64,000 nucleotides of DNA from Oceanispirochaeta crateris (lineage in GTDB: Bacteria > Spirochaetota > Spirochaetia > DSM-2461), in contig NZ_CP036150.1 of the NCBI RefSeq assembly GCF_008329965.1, positions 1,240,001-1,304,000 on the forward strand, given 5' to 3'. This document shows positions 25,737 through 34,164 of this stretch, one piece after another. The position numbers and the translations under genes were made by a program. Within the stretch, counting starts at the first letter, position 1. Each line of letters opens with the position of its first letter. The notes below the pieces were generated by a model that had not been told where the DNA came from, searched no databases, and saw nothing but the letters and a program-made list of their open reading frames with translations.

Positions 25737-27062
25737 ATGAATACGAGTGTACAGGGACTGAACAGAATGGCCAATGAAAAAGAAATTGAATTGGCCAAAA
25801 TAGATTTTAAAATGGTAACATTTACTCTGGCCGGTAAAGATTACGGCATAGACATCATGAAGGTAAAAGAGATTCATAAGGCCTTAAAATTCACATTTGT
25901 TCCGAATTCGGCCCCTTTTGTCAAAGGTGTATATAACATGAGAGGAGACATCATTTCTGTTATAGATTTGAGAGTTTTCTTCAATTTGCCGGTTCCCAAA
26001 GAAGACAAAGGCTTTGAAAACATGATTATCCTCCGGCTGGAAGATAATACAATTGGGATTCTTGTAGATACCATAGATAAGGTTATTGGCATTGATTCCT
26101 CGAGGAAACAACCTCCCCATCCTTTGTTTGGAGATATTAATATAAAATATATTGACGGTGTTGTAGAAAACGATTCCAGTCTTTATATCATTCTGGATTC
26201 TGAAAAAATCTTCAACAAAGAAGAAAAAAGCGATAAAAATGAAAAAATCAGAAATATTGCGGCCCAGGCAGCCATGCCTGCTGAGGTTACAGAATTAGAA
26301 GAATCAATCGCCAATACGGATAATCATGAATCCCTGAATCTTGGTTTTATTAAAGAAACTCTCCCCACCTATCTTAATTTCTTCCCCAGTGGTATGAACG
26401 AGGATTGGATTTCTTCTCGTTTTGACGGATGGATGAAGGTGAAGGGTGAAGATAACTTTCAGCTGAAAAACAGACAGGATGCCGAGGAATACCTAAGAGG
26501 ATTCAACTCTAGCTGTTCTGGGCAACTGTGGAGTGATGATTTAATAGCCAATATCAAACCCCTTCTTCCAAGCCTTAAGGGAAATGCCATGGTTTGGAAT
26601 CCGGGTTGCGGTAGAGGCTATGAGACATATTCCTTAGCCTGTCTTCTTAAAAATAAAAACCCCGAAGTCATCCTCAAAATCCAGGGTAATGACAATGATT
26701 TGATCAATATATCCTCTGCACCTGGATTAAATGTCGATAAGGAAAAAATATCTTCTTTCTATGAACCATATCTTGTCACAACGAGTACGGGAGCCCAATT
26801 TAACGAGGTAATCAAAGACAGTATTATTTTTGAATACAGTGATTTAAGCAATGAATCATCATTGCCACCACTGGATATGGTAGTATGCCGTGATACTCTG
26901 TGTTATCAACCCGTGGAAGGTCAGATTAAATTGTTAGACTATATGTATGAGTGTTTAAAACCAGGAGGGTTACTCATGTTGGGAGATAATGAGGTCCCTA
27001 TTAACCTGAGCGGATGGGAAGTAATAGCGAATAACAACCTTAAATTATTTAAAAAAATATAA
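25737..27062 (+). CDS. cheW: CheW with C-terminal CheR-like domain (CheW3 type)
   Basis: 441 residues; AAGGA precedes ATG 25737. Residues about 20-160 form a CheW coupling domain (FTLAGKDYGIDIMKVKEIHK, VKGVYNMRGDIISVIDLRVFF, GILVDTIDKVIGID). Residues about 210-441 resemble the CheR methyltransferase domain: MVWNPGCGRGYETYSLACLL fits the SAM-binding loop, and MVVCRDTLCYQP fits the CRNVLIYF motif of CheR. The N-terminal CheR helical domain that binds receptors is missing. This fusion matches CheW3 in Borrelia and the long CheW of Treponema. It would link receptors to CheA; whether the C-terminal part still methylates is uncertain. Confidence 0.9.
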   Translation: MNTSVQGLNRMANEKEIELAKIDFKMVTFTLAGKDYGIDIMKVKEIHKALKFTFVPNSAPFVKGVYNMRGDIISVIDLRVFFNLPVPKEDKGFENMIILRLEDNTIGILVDTIDKVIGIDSSRKQPPHPLFGDINIKYIDGVVENDSSLYIILDSEKIFNKEEKSDKNEKIRNIAAQAAMPAEVTELEESIANTDNHESLNLGFIKETLPTYLNFFPSGMNEDWISSRFDGWMKVKGEDNFQLKNRQDAEEYLRGFNSSCSGQLWSDDLIANIKPLLPSLKGNAMVWNPGCGRGYETYSLACLLKNKNPEVILKIQGNDNDLINISSAPGLNVDKEKISSFYEPYLVTTSTGAQFNEVIKDSIIFEYSDLSNESSLPPLDMVVCRDTLCYQPVEGQIKLLDYMYECLKPGGLLMLGDNEVPINLSGWEVIANNNLKLFKKI

Positions 27063-27112
27063 GAATGGTATATTGTTTAGTATATAATGAAGAAATATGA
27101 GGAGACTACTGC

Positions 27113-27583
27113 ATGAGAGTTGAGTATATCAATCCTTTTGTTGAAGCAGCGTTCAACATTATCAAGGAAGTACTTCAATGTGAAGTAAACAGGGAAGAAT
27201 TGTATCTGAAAAAGTCAACACAACCTGTTATGGGCGTAGCAGCTATTGTTGGCCTTGCCGGCGATGTCGAAGGAAGAGTGTTGATTGATATGTCTCAGGA
27301 GACGGCTATAAAAGTTGCATCCACCATGAACGGTGAAGAGCTGACTTCCATGGATGAACTGGTAAAAGCCACAATCACAGAATTGGCCAATATGGTAACA
27401 GCTCAGGCAGTCACAAAACTACATGATTTAGGATTTAAGTTCGATCTGACTCCTCCGGCCATTATTACCGGCGAAAATATGCAGGTATCGGACATAAATG
27501 TTGAAGCACTGATTGTCCCCCTTGGATTACCACATGGTAAGATAGAAATTAATGTTGCAATTAGAGAACGGTTAGGAGTCTAA
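27113..27583 (+). CDS. cheX: CheY-P phosphatase CheX
   Basis: 156 residues with GAGGAGA before the start. The fold is that of CheX/CheC: RVEYINPFVEAAFNIIKEVL, then GVAAIVGLAGDVEGRVLIDMS, then the signature helix SMDELVKATITELANMVTAQA, whose E-x-x-N (ELAN) pair inserts into the CheY active site. CheX dephosphorylates CheY-P and is the main phosphatase in spirochete chemotaxis. Two bases separate it from cheY. Its retention makes sense only if CheY is still phosphorylated by something. Confidence 0.95.
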   Translation: MRVEYINPFVEAAFNIIKEVLQCEVNREELYLKKSTQPVMGVAAIVGLAGDVEGRVLIDMSQETAIKVASTMNGEELTSMDELVKATITELANMVTAQAVTKLHDLGFKFDLTPPAIITGENMQVSDINVEALIVPLGLPHGKIEINVAIRERLGV

Positions 27584-27584
27584 A

Positions 27585-28016
27585 ATGAAAACCACAAGTG
27601 ATTTTCCTTCTATTAATGAACGTACGCCTGTTGGGCAAATGGATGGTAGAGCAATTAAGGTTCTCATTGTTGATGACTCTATGTTCGTAACAAAACAGAT
27701 CAGCCAAATTTTAACATCAGAAGGGTTTGATATTGTTGGAACCGCTGCTGATGGTGCTGAAGGTGTTGAAAAATACAAAGAACTTTTCCCAGAAGTCGAT
27801 TTGGTAACAATGGATATTACAATGCCCCGCATGGATGGTGTTACAGCCCTGGAAAAGATCGTTGAATTTGATAAGAATGCAAATGTCATTATGGTCAGTG
27901 CTCTTGGAAAACAAGATCTTGTTAAAAAATCTCTGATGCTTGGTGCAAAGAATTACATAGTTAAACCTTTGGATAGAAAGAAAGTATTAGAAAGAGTCAT
28001 AAGCGCCATAAAATAA
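27585..28016 (+). CDS. cheY: Chemotaxis response regulator CheY
   Basis: 143 residues, a single receiver domain with a roughly 22-residue N-terminal extension. Key residues are all present: D30 and D31 (LIVDDSMF), phospho-acceptor D77 (VTMDITMPRMDG), the switch Ser/Thr in IMVSALG and the conserved Lys in IVKPLD. It would bind the flagellar switch when phosphorylated. Last gene of the che operon; the palindrome at 28023-28054 follows directly. Confidence 0.95.
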   Translation: MKTTSDFPSINERTPVGQMDGRAIKVLIVDDSMFVTKQISQILTSEGFDIVGTAADGAEGVEKYKELFPEVDLVTMDITMPRMDGVTALEKIVEFDKNANVIMVSALGKQDLVKKSLMLGAKNYIVKPLDRKKVLERVISAIK

Positions 28017-28022
28017 TTGTTC

Positions 28023-28058
28023 TACGGTTATTGACAAAATTGTCAATAACCGTAAAAT
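28023..28058 (+). promoter_or_regulatory. tRNA-Val promoter inside a perfect 32-base palindrome
   Basis: TACGGTTATTGACAA (28023-28037), two A, then the exact reverse complement to 28054. Within it TTGACA (28031-28036) is spaced 16 bases from TAAAAT (28053-28058), so the palindrome contains the -35 box and spacer of a strong promoter that would start near 28065, seven bases before the tRNA. As RNA the palindrome could also form a hairpin ending the cheY transcript, but no T run follows, so terminator activity is less certain. Confidence 0.7.
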
Positions 28059-28071
28059 AGTGATTCCTAAG

Positions 28072-28145
28072 GGGGGGCTAGCTCAGTTGGTTAGAGTACA
28101 TGCTCGACATGCATGGTGTCGGCGGTTCGAGTCCGCCGCTCCCCA
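28072..28145 (+). tRNA. tRNA-Val (anticodon GAC) with C33
   Basis: 74 bases fold as a full cloverleaf. Acceptor GGGGGGC pairs GCTCCCC (one G-T), discriminator A at 28145. D stem GCTC/GAGT. Anticodon stem CATGC/GCATG with loop TCGACAT, placing GAC at 28106-28108. Variable loop GTGTC, T stem GGCGG/CCGCC with TTCGAGT. CCA is not encoded. Position 33 (28105) is C rather than the near-invariant T. It has its own promoter and terminator. Confidence 0.9.
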
Positions 28146-28150
28146 GAAAA

Positions 28151-28179
28151 AAACCGGTTTATTGTAAACCGGTTTTTTT
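28151..28179 (+). terminator. Intrinsic terminator after tRNA-Val
   Basis: AAACCGGTTTA (28151-28161), loop TTG, TAAACCGGTTT (28165-28175), then a T run to 28179. The palindromic arms also let it act on the convergent histidine-kinase gene that ends at 28182. Confidence 0.9.
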
Positions 28180-28181
28180 AT

Positions 28182-29870
28182 TTATAATTCAATTGAAAGA
28201 TCATATATACAACCCTGATCATTATAGATATGCATCTCTCCCTTTCTCTGTTTGACCAATGTGCGGATGATTCTGAATCCGAGAGATTTTTGTTCCAGAG
28301 AATCAATGACTCCATCGGGTATCCCCACTCCAAAGTCCCTAAAAAACAAATGAAGCCTATCGGTTTCATCCCGCCTTTTTTCCAAGGTAGTCCTACAGAG
28401 AAAAGATTTGCGCGCTTCTTCCAGGGGATAGGCATATTTCAAGGCATTCAAAACAATTTCATTGAGGATCATACCCACATGTATACAGGTTGTGGTCGAA
28501 CAGTGGACGCTGCAGAGATCCAGCTCAAGGTCCTCCAGTTGATCGTACAGCATAGAATGCAATAGATCCCCAAGGTAGCGTTTTAAATTGATCCTGGTGA
28601 AATCTTCGGACTTGTAGAGCATTTGATGCACCATGGCTATTGTCTGGACTCTCGCTACAGAATCTTTTAAATAGTGTTTCAGCCGATCTTCTTCTACCTT
28701 ACTACATTGCAAATTGAGAAGGCTGATGATCATCTGAAGGTTATTGTTGACCCTATGATGAACCTCCTGAAGTAAAACATTTTTTTCTTCTACCAGTTTT
28801 TTTAATTTTTGATTACTTTTATTCAGGCTGTCTGTCCTATTATGAACAAGCGATTCAAGTTCTTCAGAGAGATGTTTTAAACTGATTTCAGAATCCTTTA
28901 ATGCTGTGATCTCCGTAAGGGACACTGCATAAATATGATCATTTTTTCTCAGAACCGTGTTTATATTTACATGATAAAATAGATGATTGTGAAAGATGAT
29001 TTCCTCTTTTAGATTCTCAAGAGATGAGATCACGGATTTGATATTGACCGAGTAGAATTGTTTTTCACAAATCCCGGTCATCCGGGAAGCCGAATCATTG
29101 GCAAAAAGGATCAATCCATCTTCCGAAATTATAAATAAAGGATCTTTCAATGTTGATAAAATATTATATTTATTTATCAGAACCTGACTCTTAATACTAT
29201 TCTTTAAATAGAGCAATGCCGTCAGGCCAACAATGGAAATGGTCAATGGAGTTAACTCAAATTGTAATTTGTAATCAGCCTTCCATTCGAAAAATGCAGT
29301 TCCCATGGACAAAACCCCCATGAATACAACGAGCCACCTGGCATTCCCTCCTTTTTTTAAAGCTTCGTTTGGCCGTATTACCAAAAGTGCAATTCCTAGA
29401 AAAATAGTTGAAAAATTTATTAAAAACAAATAGGAAAATAGGGGTTTTAAGGCCTTTGAGATTCCATAATTGCCCCCAATATACTGAGGTGAATCCCAGA
29501 GGAGCTTATGGAATGAATTGGTATATACCAGAAGAATGACCACAAGGGGATAAAGAAAGAAAAAACGAAACCCCTTATTTCTAAAAAAAGATTTCCCTAG
29601 CCTGATATGATAGCAAAAAGAAATCCAAATAAGTGGTAAAAAAGAGGTCGCAATATATTGTAGATTATTAAAAATAAATTTTAATTTTGCCGTTGAAGTA
29701 TAGTATTCGGCCAATTCGCACATCAGCCAAAACCAGAATAGAAACATCAATAAGGCGGCTGGCTTAAACAGGGATGGTCCATGAAAAACGATAAGCAAGA
29801 TAGCCAGTGAAAGAGACAGGCATCCGGTCATGATATTTAAAAAGAAATAGATAAAATCTAAATTCAGCAT
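28182..29870 (-). CDS. Membrane sensor histidine kinase (HisKA_2 type)
   Basis: About 562 residues from ATG 29870; a TTG six codons earlier (29888) is possible, and neither has a clear Shine-Dalgarno. The first 220 residues contain seven or so hydrophobic segments, like the 7TM N-terminal region seen in many histidine kinases. A PAS domain follows (KDPLFIISEDGLILFANDSA), then a coiled coil. The HisKA_2 box is EVHHRVNNNLQMIISLL with His at about 371-372. The ATPase domain shows MILNEIVLNALKYAYP, FRDFGVGIPDG and LGFRIIRTLV. No response regulator is adjacent, so this is an orphan kinase. Signal unknown. Confidence 0.85.
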   Translation of the reverse strand: MLNLDFIYFFLNIMTGCLSLSLAILLIVFHGPSLFKPAALLMFLFWFWLMCELAEYYTSTAKLKFIFNNLQYIATSFLPLIWISFCYHIRLGKSFFRNKGFRFFFLYPLVVILLVYTNSFHKLLWDSPQYIGGNYGISKALKPLFSYLFLINFSTIFLGIALLVIRPNEALKKGGNARWLVVFMGVLSMGTAFFEWKADYKLQFELTPLTISIVGLTALLYLKNSIKSQVLINKYNILSTLKDPLFIISEDGLILFANDSASRMTGICEKQFYSVNIKSVISSLENLKEEIIFHNHLFYHVNINTVLRKNDHIYAVSLTEITALKDSEISLKHLSEELESLVHNRTDSLNKSNQKLKKLVEEKNVLLQEVHHRVNNNLQMIISLLNLQCSKVEEDRLKHYLKDSVARVQTIAMVHQMLYKSEDFTRINLKRYLGDLLHSMLYDQLEDLELDLCSVHCSTTTCIHVGMILNEIVLNALKYAYPLEEARKSFLCRTTLEKRRDETDRLHLFFRDFGVGIPDGVIDSLEQKSLGFRIIRTLVKQRKGEMHIYNDQGCIYDLSIEL

Positions 29871-30016
29871 ATACTTAGAATAATACAAGTTGCATATAGA
29901 TACATAAAAAGCTCATATTATAATATTAAAGTGCTGGTAAAACTCTTTCTGATCAACTAAAAATGTTGCGGAAGAGAAAACATAACATTAGAATTGCAGT
30001 TTATACAGGAGTAGCT

Positions 30017-30760
30017 ATGCATCAATTCAGCAATGGGAAGAAGGTTTTTTTTCTTTATCCCCCTCAAAATTTTTCTAAAACAATCATTAAAAGGATTTTC
30101 AAAGACGGATTTGAAATTTACAAACTGAACAGTACAGAAAGGCTTCTACCTCTATTACAGAAGTATCCCGACTCAATTCTTTTTATTAATACTGACTATC
30201 CCTACGATGATAACTTTAATTTCAACACTTTTAATGAAATAGAGCTTTCTAAAAAAATCTTTGAAAATCTTAAGGTCTATACTTTTTTCATGGAAAAGGT
30301 GAGTTATGGAGATAAAATCCTCGACTATATCTCCCTCGAAAGATCGGATGAAGAAGTTTATTCCGACATTTATAAGATTCTAGATGAAGCCGAAGCCCAC
30401 GGTAAAAGAGAATTTGTCCGGTATGGCAACTATAATGAAATATTAAGCTCAATCAGCTTCACTTGTGATAAAAATGTTTATAAGACAAACATGCATGATA
30501 TAAGTCCAAAAGCTCTTTCATTTTCCAGCGATGACGACTTAGATAGATTGATAGAGTCTTCATTTTCAGACATGAGGCTAAAGGTCGGTGTTTACGAGAT
30601 CACAGTAGTTGGACGCATTGTTACGAGCCGTATGATTGGTGATAAAAAAATCTATATTGCCGAATTTGAAGCAGATGAGAGTAAAAAGGATGAAATTTTC
30701 GATTTTATCTTTACTTCACTTGAAAAGGGGATGGATGAGATCATCCATAGTTTATCTTAA
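30017..30760 (+). CDS. PilZ-like protein (degenerate c-di-GMP-binding domain)
   Basis: 247 residues from ATG 30017, with AGGAG at 30007-30011; a longer frame from 29963 lacks this. The N-terminal 125 residues look like a receiver-like or YcgR-N-like alpha/beta domain (KVFFLYPPQNFSKTII, SILFINTDYPYDDNF) without phosphorylation residues. Residues about 130-245 resemble PilZ: REFVR fits the RxxxR motif and HDISPKALSFSS fits D/NxSxxG, with Ala in place of Gly. PilZ domains bind c-di-GMP and often regulate motility. Convergent overlap of four bases with cobS. Confidence 0.65.
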   Translation: MHQFSNGKKVFFLYPPQNFSKTIIKRIFKDGFEIYKLNSTERLLPLLQKYPDSILFINTDYPYDDNFNFNTFNEIELSKKIFENLKVYTFFMEKVSYGDKILDYISLERSDEEVYSDIYKILDEAEAHGKREFVRYGNYNEILSSISFTCDKNVYKTNMHDISPKALSFSSDDDLDRLIESSFSDMRLKVGVYEITVVGRIVTSRMIGDKKIYIAEFEADESKKDEIFDFIFTSLEKGMDEIIHSLS

Positions 30761-31512
30761 AATATTTGGATGACAAAGAAGTGAAGGATAAGCATCAAAA
30801 ACAAAAGGATCGTTTCACCTGTCTCGCAGATAAATCCATAAACATCACCGGTTAACCCGCCGAGCTTCCTACTGATGCTTTGACTGGTCACCAAGACGTA
30901 GAGGGCATGAAAGGGAAGTACAAGCAGCTGAAGTATGTGGTTCGTCAGAACAAAGACAGCGAGGATCGTTATAAGACCCATAAGGAGTTCCCGGAACCGC
31001 ATATATTCCTGAAAAAACCGCCCCATTCCATCTTTCCTGGCGGGTGAAAAAAAACGAATGCTCAACAACTGTCCCCATCGAGCCGTCGTAGGAACAAGCA
31101 GTATGAAAGATGGGTCCAATGCATTAATCTCAAAACAGAGTAGAGTCTTTGCTAACAGCTGAAGGATAAGAGAGAGTGCTCCAAAGGCTCCAATATGACT
31201 GTCTTTCATGATGTCCAGAGTCCGTTCTCTATTTTGACGACTCCCCAAACCATCCATGGTGTCCGATAGACCATCCAAATGGAGCCCGCCGGTCAACAAA
31301 ACCCAGGCTAGAGTCTGTAAAAATGCCGTAGTCAAATCTGAAAAGATTTCGGAAGACAGCAGATACACAGAGTAGAGTAGGAATGCAATTATAAAACCAA
31401 CCAATGGAAACATGCCCGATGATCGGGAGACCTGAACCAAATCTTCATTGTCGTCCCAAGGTAGAGGGAGAGAGGTCATAAACCTGACTGCATAAAAGAG
31501 TTTTTTAATCAC
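30757..31512 (-). CDS. cobS: Adenosylcobinamide-GDP ribazoletransferase
   Basis: 251 residues, integral membrane. Motifs of CobS are present: FMTSLPLPW at the N-terminus, then GGLHLDGLSDTMDGLGS with the Asp-rich pair that binds metal, and RTLDIMKDSHIGAFGA. It joins alpha-ribazole to adenosylcobinamide-GDP to complete cobalamin. Four-base overlap with cobT upstream (ATGA), last gene of the five-gene cobalamin operon. Confidence 0.95.
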   Translation of the reverse strand: MIKKLFYAVRFMTSLPLPWDDNEDLVQVSRSSGMFPLVGFIIAFLLYSVYLLSSEIFSDLTTAFLQTLAWVLLTGGLHLDGLSDTMDGLGSRQNRERTLDIMKDSHIGAFGALSLILQLLAKTLLCFEINALDPSFILLVPTTARWGQLLSIRFFSPARKDGMGRFFQEYMRFRELLMGLITILAVFVLTNHILQLLVLPFHALYVLVTSQSISRKLGGLTGDVYGFICETGETILLFLMLILHFFVIQIF

Positions 31513-32570
31513 AGTTCCACCTCAGTCACACCCGCTTCTTCAAATGTGGCCATCTTGTAATAGCAAGAAAGGGCATTATCGATGAGAGGAAGGATCATTA
31601 CCGCTCCAGTTCCTTCTCCCAACCTCATATTCAGATCGACAAGAGGAACAAAACCAAACTGCTGCCTGATCTCTGCAAAACCAGACTCTCCCGAGTGATG
31701 AGAAAATATCAAATATTCCTTAATCAGAGGATTTAGTTTCATGGCAAGAACGGCAGATGCTCCTGAAATAAACCCATCCACCAGAACAGGGCATCCATAT
31801 ACTGCACCGGCCAGCATGACGCCGCACATAGCTGCAAGCTCAAATCCGCCCACAGCTGAGAGAACATCAATAGGATCATCAGAATTCGGTTTATGCAGGA
31901 ACAGGGCATCTTGTATGACCCGGGCTTTATGCTTTACCAGATGTTCTGGTAGACCGGCTCCATTTCCTGTAACAGATTCGGCATTCATGCCAGTAAGAGC
32001 CGCATATATAGCACTGGCAGAGGTGGTATTGCCAACACCCATTTCACCGGTTATCAGTAGTTCGCAGGAATTGTCTATTTCTTCCACAGCTGTGAGATAA
32101 CCCAATTCAATGGCTTGATACACCTGTTCTTCTGTCATGGCTCGCTCCACACGCATATTGGCCGTCCCGCAGGCTATAGACCTTTGTATAATCAAAGGAT
32201 GTTCAATGTGATGGACCATACCGGCATCAATGACTTTCAGAGCCGTATTGGTACAGGAGGCCAGAACGGAGATGGCAGCACCACCATTCAGAAAATTACG
32301 AACCATTTCTGCTGTTACGATTTGTTTAGACGGAGAAACACCTTCGGCTACAACACCGTGATCTGCCGCAAAGCATAAAACGGTTCTTTTTCCAATCTGA
32401 GGATGGGAGGTCCTTTGAATTCCGCCCAACTGCGAGACCAATCTTTCCAGGGTTCCTAAACTTTCAGGAGGTTTTGTCAAACTGTCCCACCTGGCGGATA
32501 TAGAATTCATGGAATCTAAATCAAGAGTTTGAATCTTTTCTAAAAGTGTTTGAATCACTTCACGATTCAT
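31509..32570 (-). CDS. cobT: Nicotinate-nucleotide-dimethylbenzimidazole phosphoribosyltransferase
   Basis: 353 residues, normal length. Motifs: FAADHGVVAEGVSPSKQIVT, the glycine-rich GEMGVGNTTSASAI, AVGGFELAAM and the catalytic-Glu region RLGEGTGAVMILPLID. It makes alpha-ribazole phosphate from the lower base and nicotinate mononucleotide. Stop and start overlap neighbours: ATGA with cobS downstream, and one base with cobU upstream. Confidence 0.95.
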   Translation of the reverse strand: MNREVIQTLLEKIQTLDLDSMNSISARWDSLTKPPESLGTLERLVSQLGGIQRTSHPQIGKRTVLCFAADHGVVAEGVSPSKQIVTAEMVRNFLNGGAAISVLASCTNTALKVIDAGMVHHIEHPLIIQRSIACGTANMRVERAMTEEQVYQAIELGYLTAVEEIDNSCELLITGEMGVGNTTSASAIYAALTGMNAESVTGNGAGLPEHLVKHKARVIQDALFLHKPNSDDPIDVLSAVGGFELAAMCGVMLAGAVYGCPVLVDGFISGASAVLAMKLNPLIKEYLIFSHHSGESGFAEIRQQFGFVPLVDLNMRLGEGTGAVMILPLIDNALSCYYKMATFEEAGVTEVEL

Positions 32571-33115
32571 TATTTTATCCTCTGGGGCAACCCGGCAATC
32601 ATTTGAATGACCTCTTTGGATTCTCTGGCAATCATCTGATGACTTCTTCCGGCCAACTCCTGAAAAATTCGCCCCAGGAAATTCGGAGAGATCAGTCCGT
32701 TTTCGACCTGATTAGAAATGACTATGATTTCACCTGGAAAGGTATTAGAAGCCTCTAAAAACTCACTTATGGCCTTTAGGATGTGATCTTCAGCCTCTTC
32801 CTGTGAAAACTTATCACCCAGTTCCATGAGTAGGTTTGTCATCCAGAGAGTTAAACAGTCAAAAAGTACGATATGCTTTGAGGAGAAATCAGTCCCTTTC
32901 AATACATCTGTGATATGCAATGGTTCTTCTATAGTTTCCCATTCCTTGGGGCGGGACAGCTTATGCCTATGTATCCTGAGCTTCATTTCATCATCCCAGG
33001 CTCTGGCTGATGCCAAATAGACAACTGTCCCGTTGTTCCTGAGTGCCCATTGGGCAGCTCTGTTTTCTGCCCAAGATGTTTTCCCTGACTTAACCCCACC
33101 CAATACAAAAATCAT
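32570..33115 (-). CDS. cobU: Adenosylcobinamide kinase / guanylyltransferase
   Basis: 181 residues. The P-loop GGVKSGKTSWAE is at the N-terminus, followed by YLASARAWDDEMKLRIHRHK, which holds the catalytic His, and DCLTLWMTNLL. The enzyme phosphorylates adenosylcobinamide and then attaches GMP from GTP. It overlaps cobT by one base and the aminotransferase-like gene upstream by four. Confidence 0.95.
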   Translation of the reverse strand: MIFVLGGVKSGKTSWAENRAAQWALRNNGTVVYLASARAWDDEMKLRIHRHKLSRPKEWETIEEPLHITDVLKGTDFSSKHIVLFDCLTLWMTNLLMELGDKFSQEEAEDHILKAISEFLEASNTFPGEIIVISNQVENGLISPNFLGRIFQELAGRSHQMIARESKEVIQMIAGLPQRIK

Positions 33116-34164
33116 TTTTTTAAGTAACTCTTAAAACTCTGTATAAGTTTATGGTTATCTTCATCCGTTCTAATCCCAATTCTGATCGTATTCACTAAAC
33201 TAAAGGAACTGCAGTCTCTCACAAGGATGAGGTCTTTCCACAAATGAGTTTTAAGAGCTTCAGCATCATCCACTTCAACCAGAAAAAAATTTGAACAGCT
33301 GTCATAAACAGTCAATCCCAGGTCTTCAAGGTTTTTCTTAAGAAAATCTCTTCGTTCGGTCGTTTTTCTCCAGCTATTTTTGAAATAGTCGAGTTCCCTA
33401 AATCCGGCGACACCCGCAACCTGAGCAGGTGCACTGATGCTCCACTCGGGCTGCCATTTTTTAATGCGTTGAATGATCGTGGGAGATGAGAGAATATACC
33501 CAAGACGCAGACCGGGGATGCTGAAATCTTTGGTCATTGATCTTAAAACAATGACTCCTTCTCTCAGCGGGTTATACCTCTTTTTTTCTTGAACGAAACA
33601 CACATAGGCTTCATCCAGAATGAGGAGGGTACCCTCTTGAACACAAGCCTTTCTGATCGTTTCAAAATCCTCTTCATTTAAGTATGATCCTGTTGGGTTA
33701 TTGGGAGAACAGAGCCACAAAAGTGCTGGCTTTTTCGACTGGACGGTTTCAAGGATTCTGCTTGTTGAAATCCTGAAAGATTCCTGCGGAGTCATTCTTA
33801 CGGAGATTATGTTATCTGTCTTCAATCGGCAAGCATCGTAGTATTCACTGTAAGTGGGTTCAACGATGGCAACGCATTGATTCTCTTTCAACAGCGACGA
33901 AACAATGAGAAACATACCCTGAGATGTGCCATTTACGACCAGTATTGAATCTGTTTCAATGTTATTATAAGCAGCAATACTGTTTTTCAGTAGGCCGCTG
34001 TCAGAATCAGGATAACGGATAATGCATGAATTTCGAATGTCTTCTAATACAGAATCAGGGAGAGGATCAGGATTGATGCTCACGCTGAAATCAAGAACAT
34101 CATCTGGTGATATACCCAACTTCCTCAATTCAGAATAATTCAGACCACCATGTTCAGAGCCCAT
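33112..34164 (-). CDS. cobD: L-threonine-O-3-phosphate decarboxylase (CobD/CobC type)
   Basis: 350 residues from ATG 34164, preceded by GGGGGAG; a frame opening at 34236 overlaps cbiB more and lacks family support. The N-terminus GSEHGGLNYSELRKLG and the following VLDFSVSINPDPLP are typical. The PLP-binding Lys lies in RSMTKDFSIPGLRLGY, and SPNNPTGSYL and LILDEAYVCF complete the aminotransferase fold. It decarboxylates threonine phosphate to the aminopropanol linker of cobalamin. Neighbouring cbiB and cobU make the histidinol-phosphate aminotransferase reading unlikely. Confidence 0.9.
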   Translation of the reverse strand: MGSEHGGLNYSELRKLGISPDDVLDFSVSINPDPLPDSVLEDIRNSCIIRYPDSDSGLLKNSIAAYNNIETDSILVVNGTSQGMFLIVSSLLKENQCVAIVEPTYSEYYDACRLKTDNIISVRMTPQESFRISTSRILETVQSKKPALLWLCSPNNPTGSYLNEEDFETIRKACVQEGTLLILDEAYVCFVQEKKRYNPLREGVIVLRSMTKDFSIPGLRLGYILSSPTIIQRIKKWQPEWSISAPAQVAGVAGFRELDYFKNSWRKTTERRDFLKKNLEDLGLTVYDSCSNFFLVEVDDAEALKTHLWKDLILVRDCSSFSLVNTIRIGIRTDEDNHKLIQSFKSYLKK

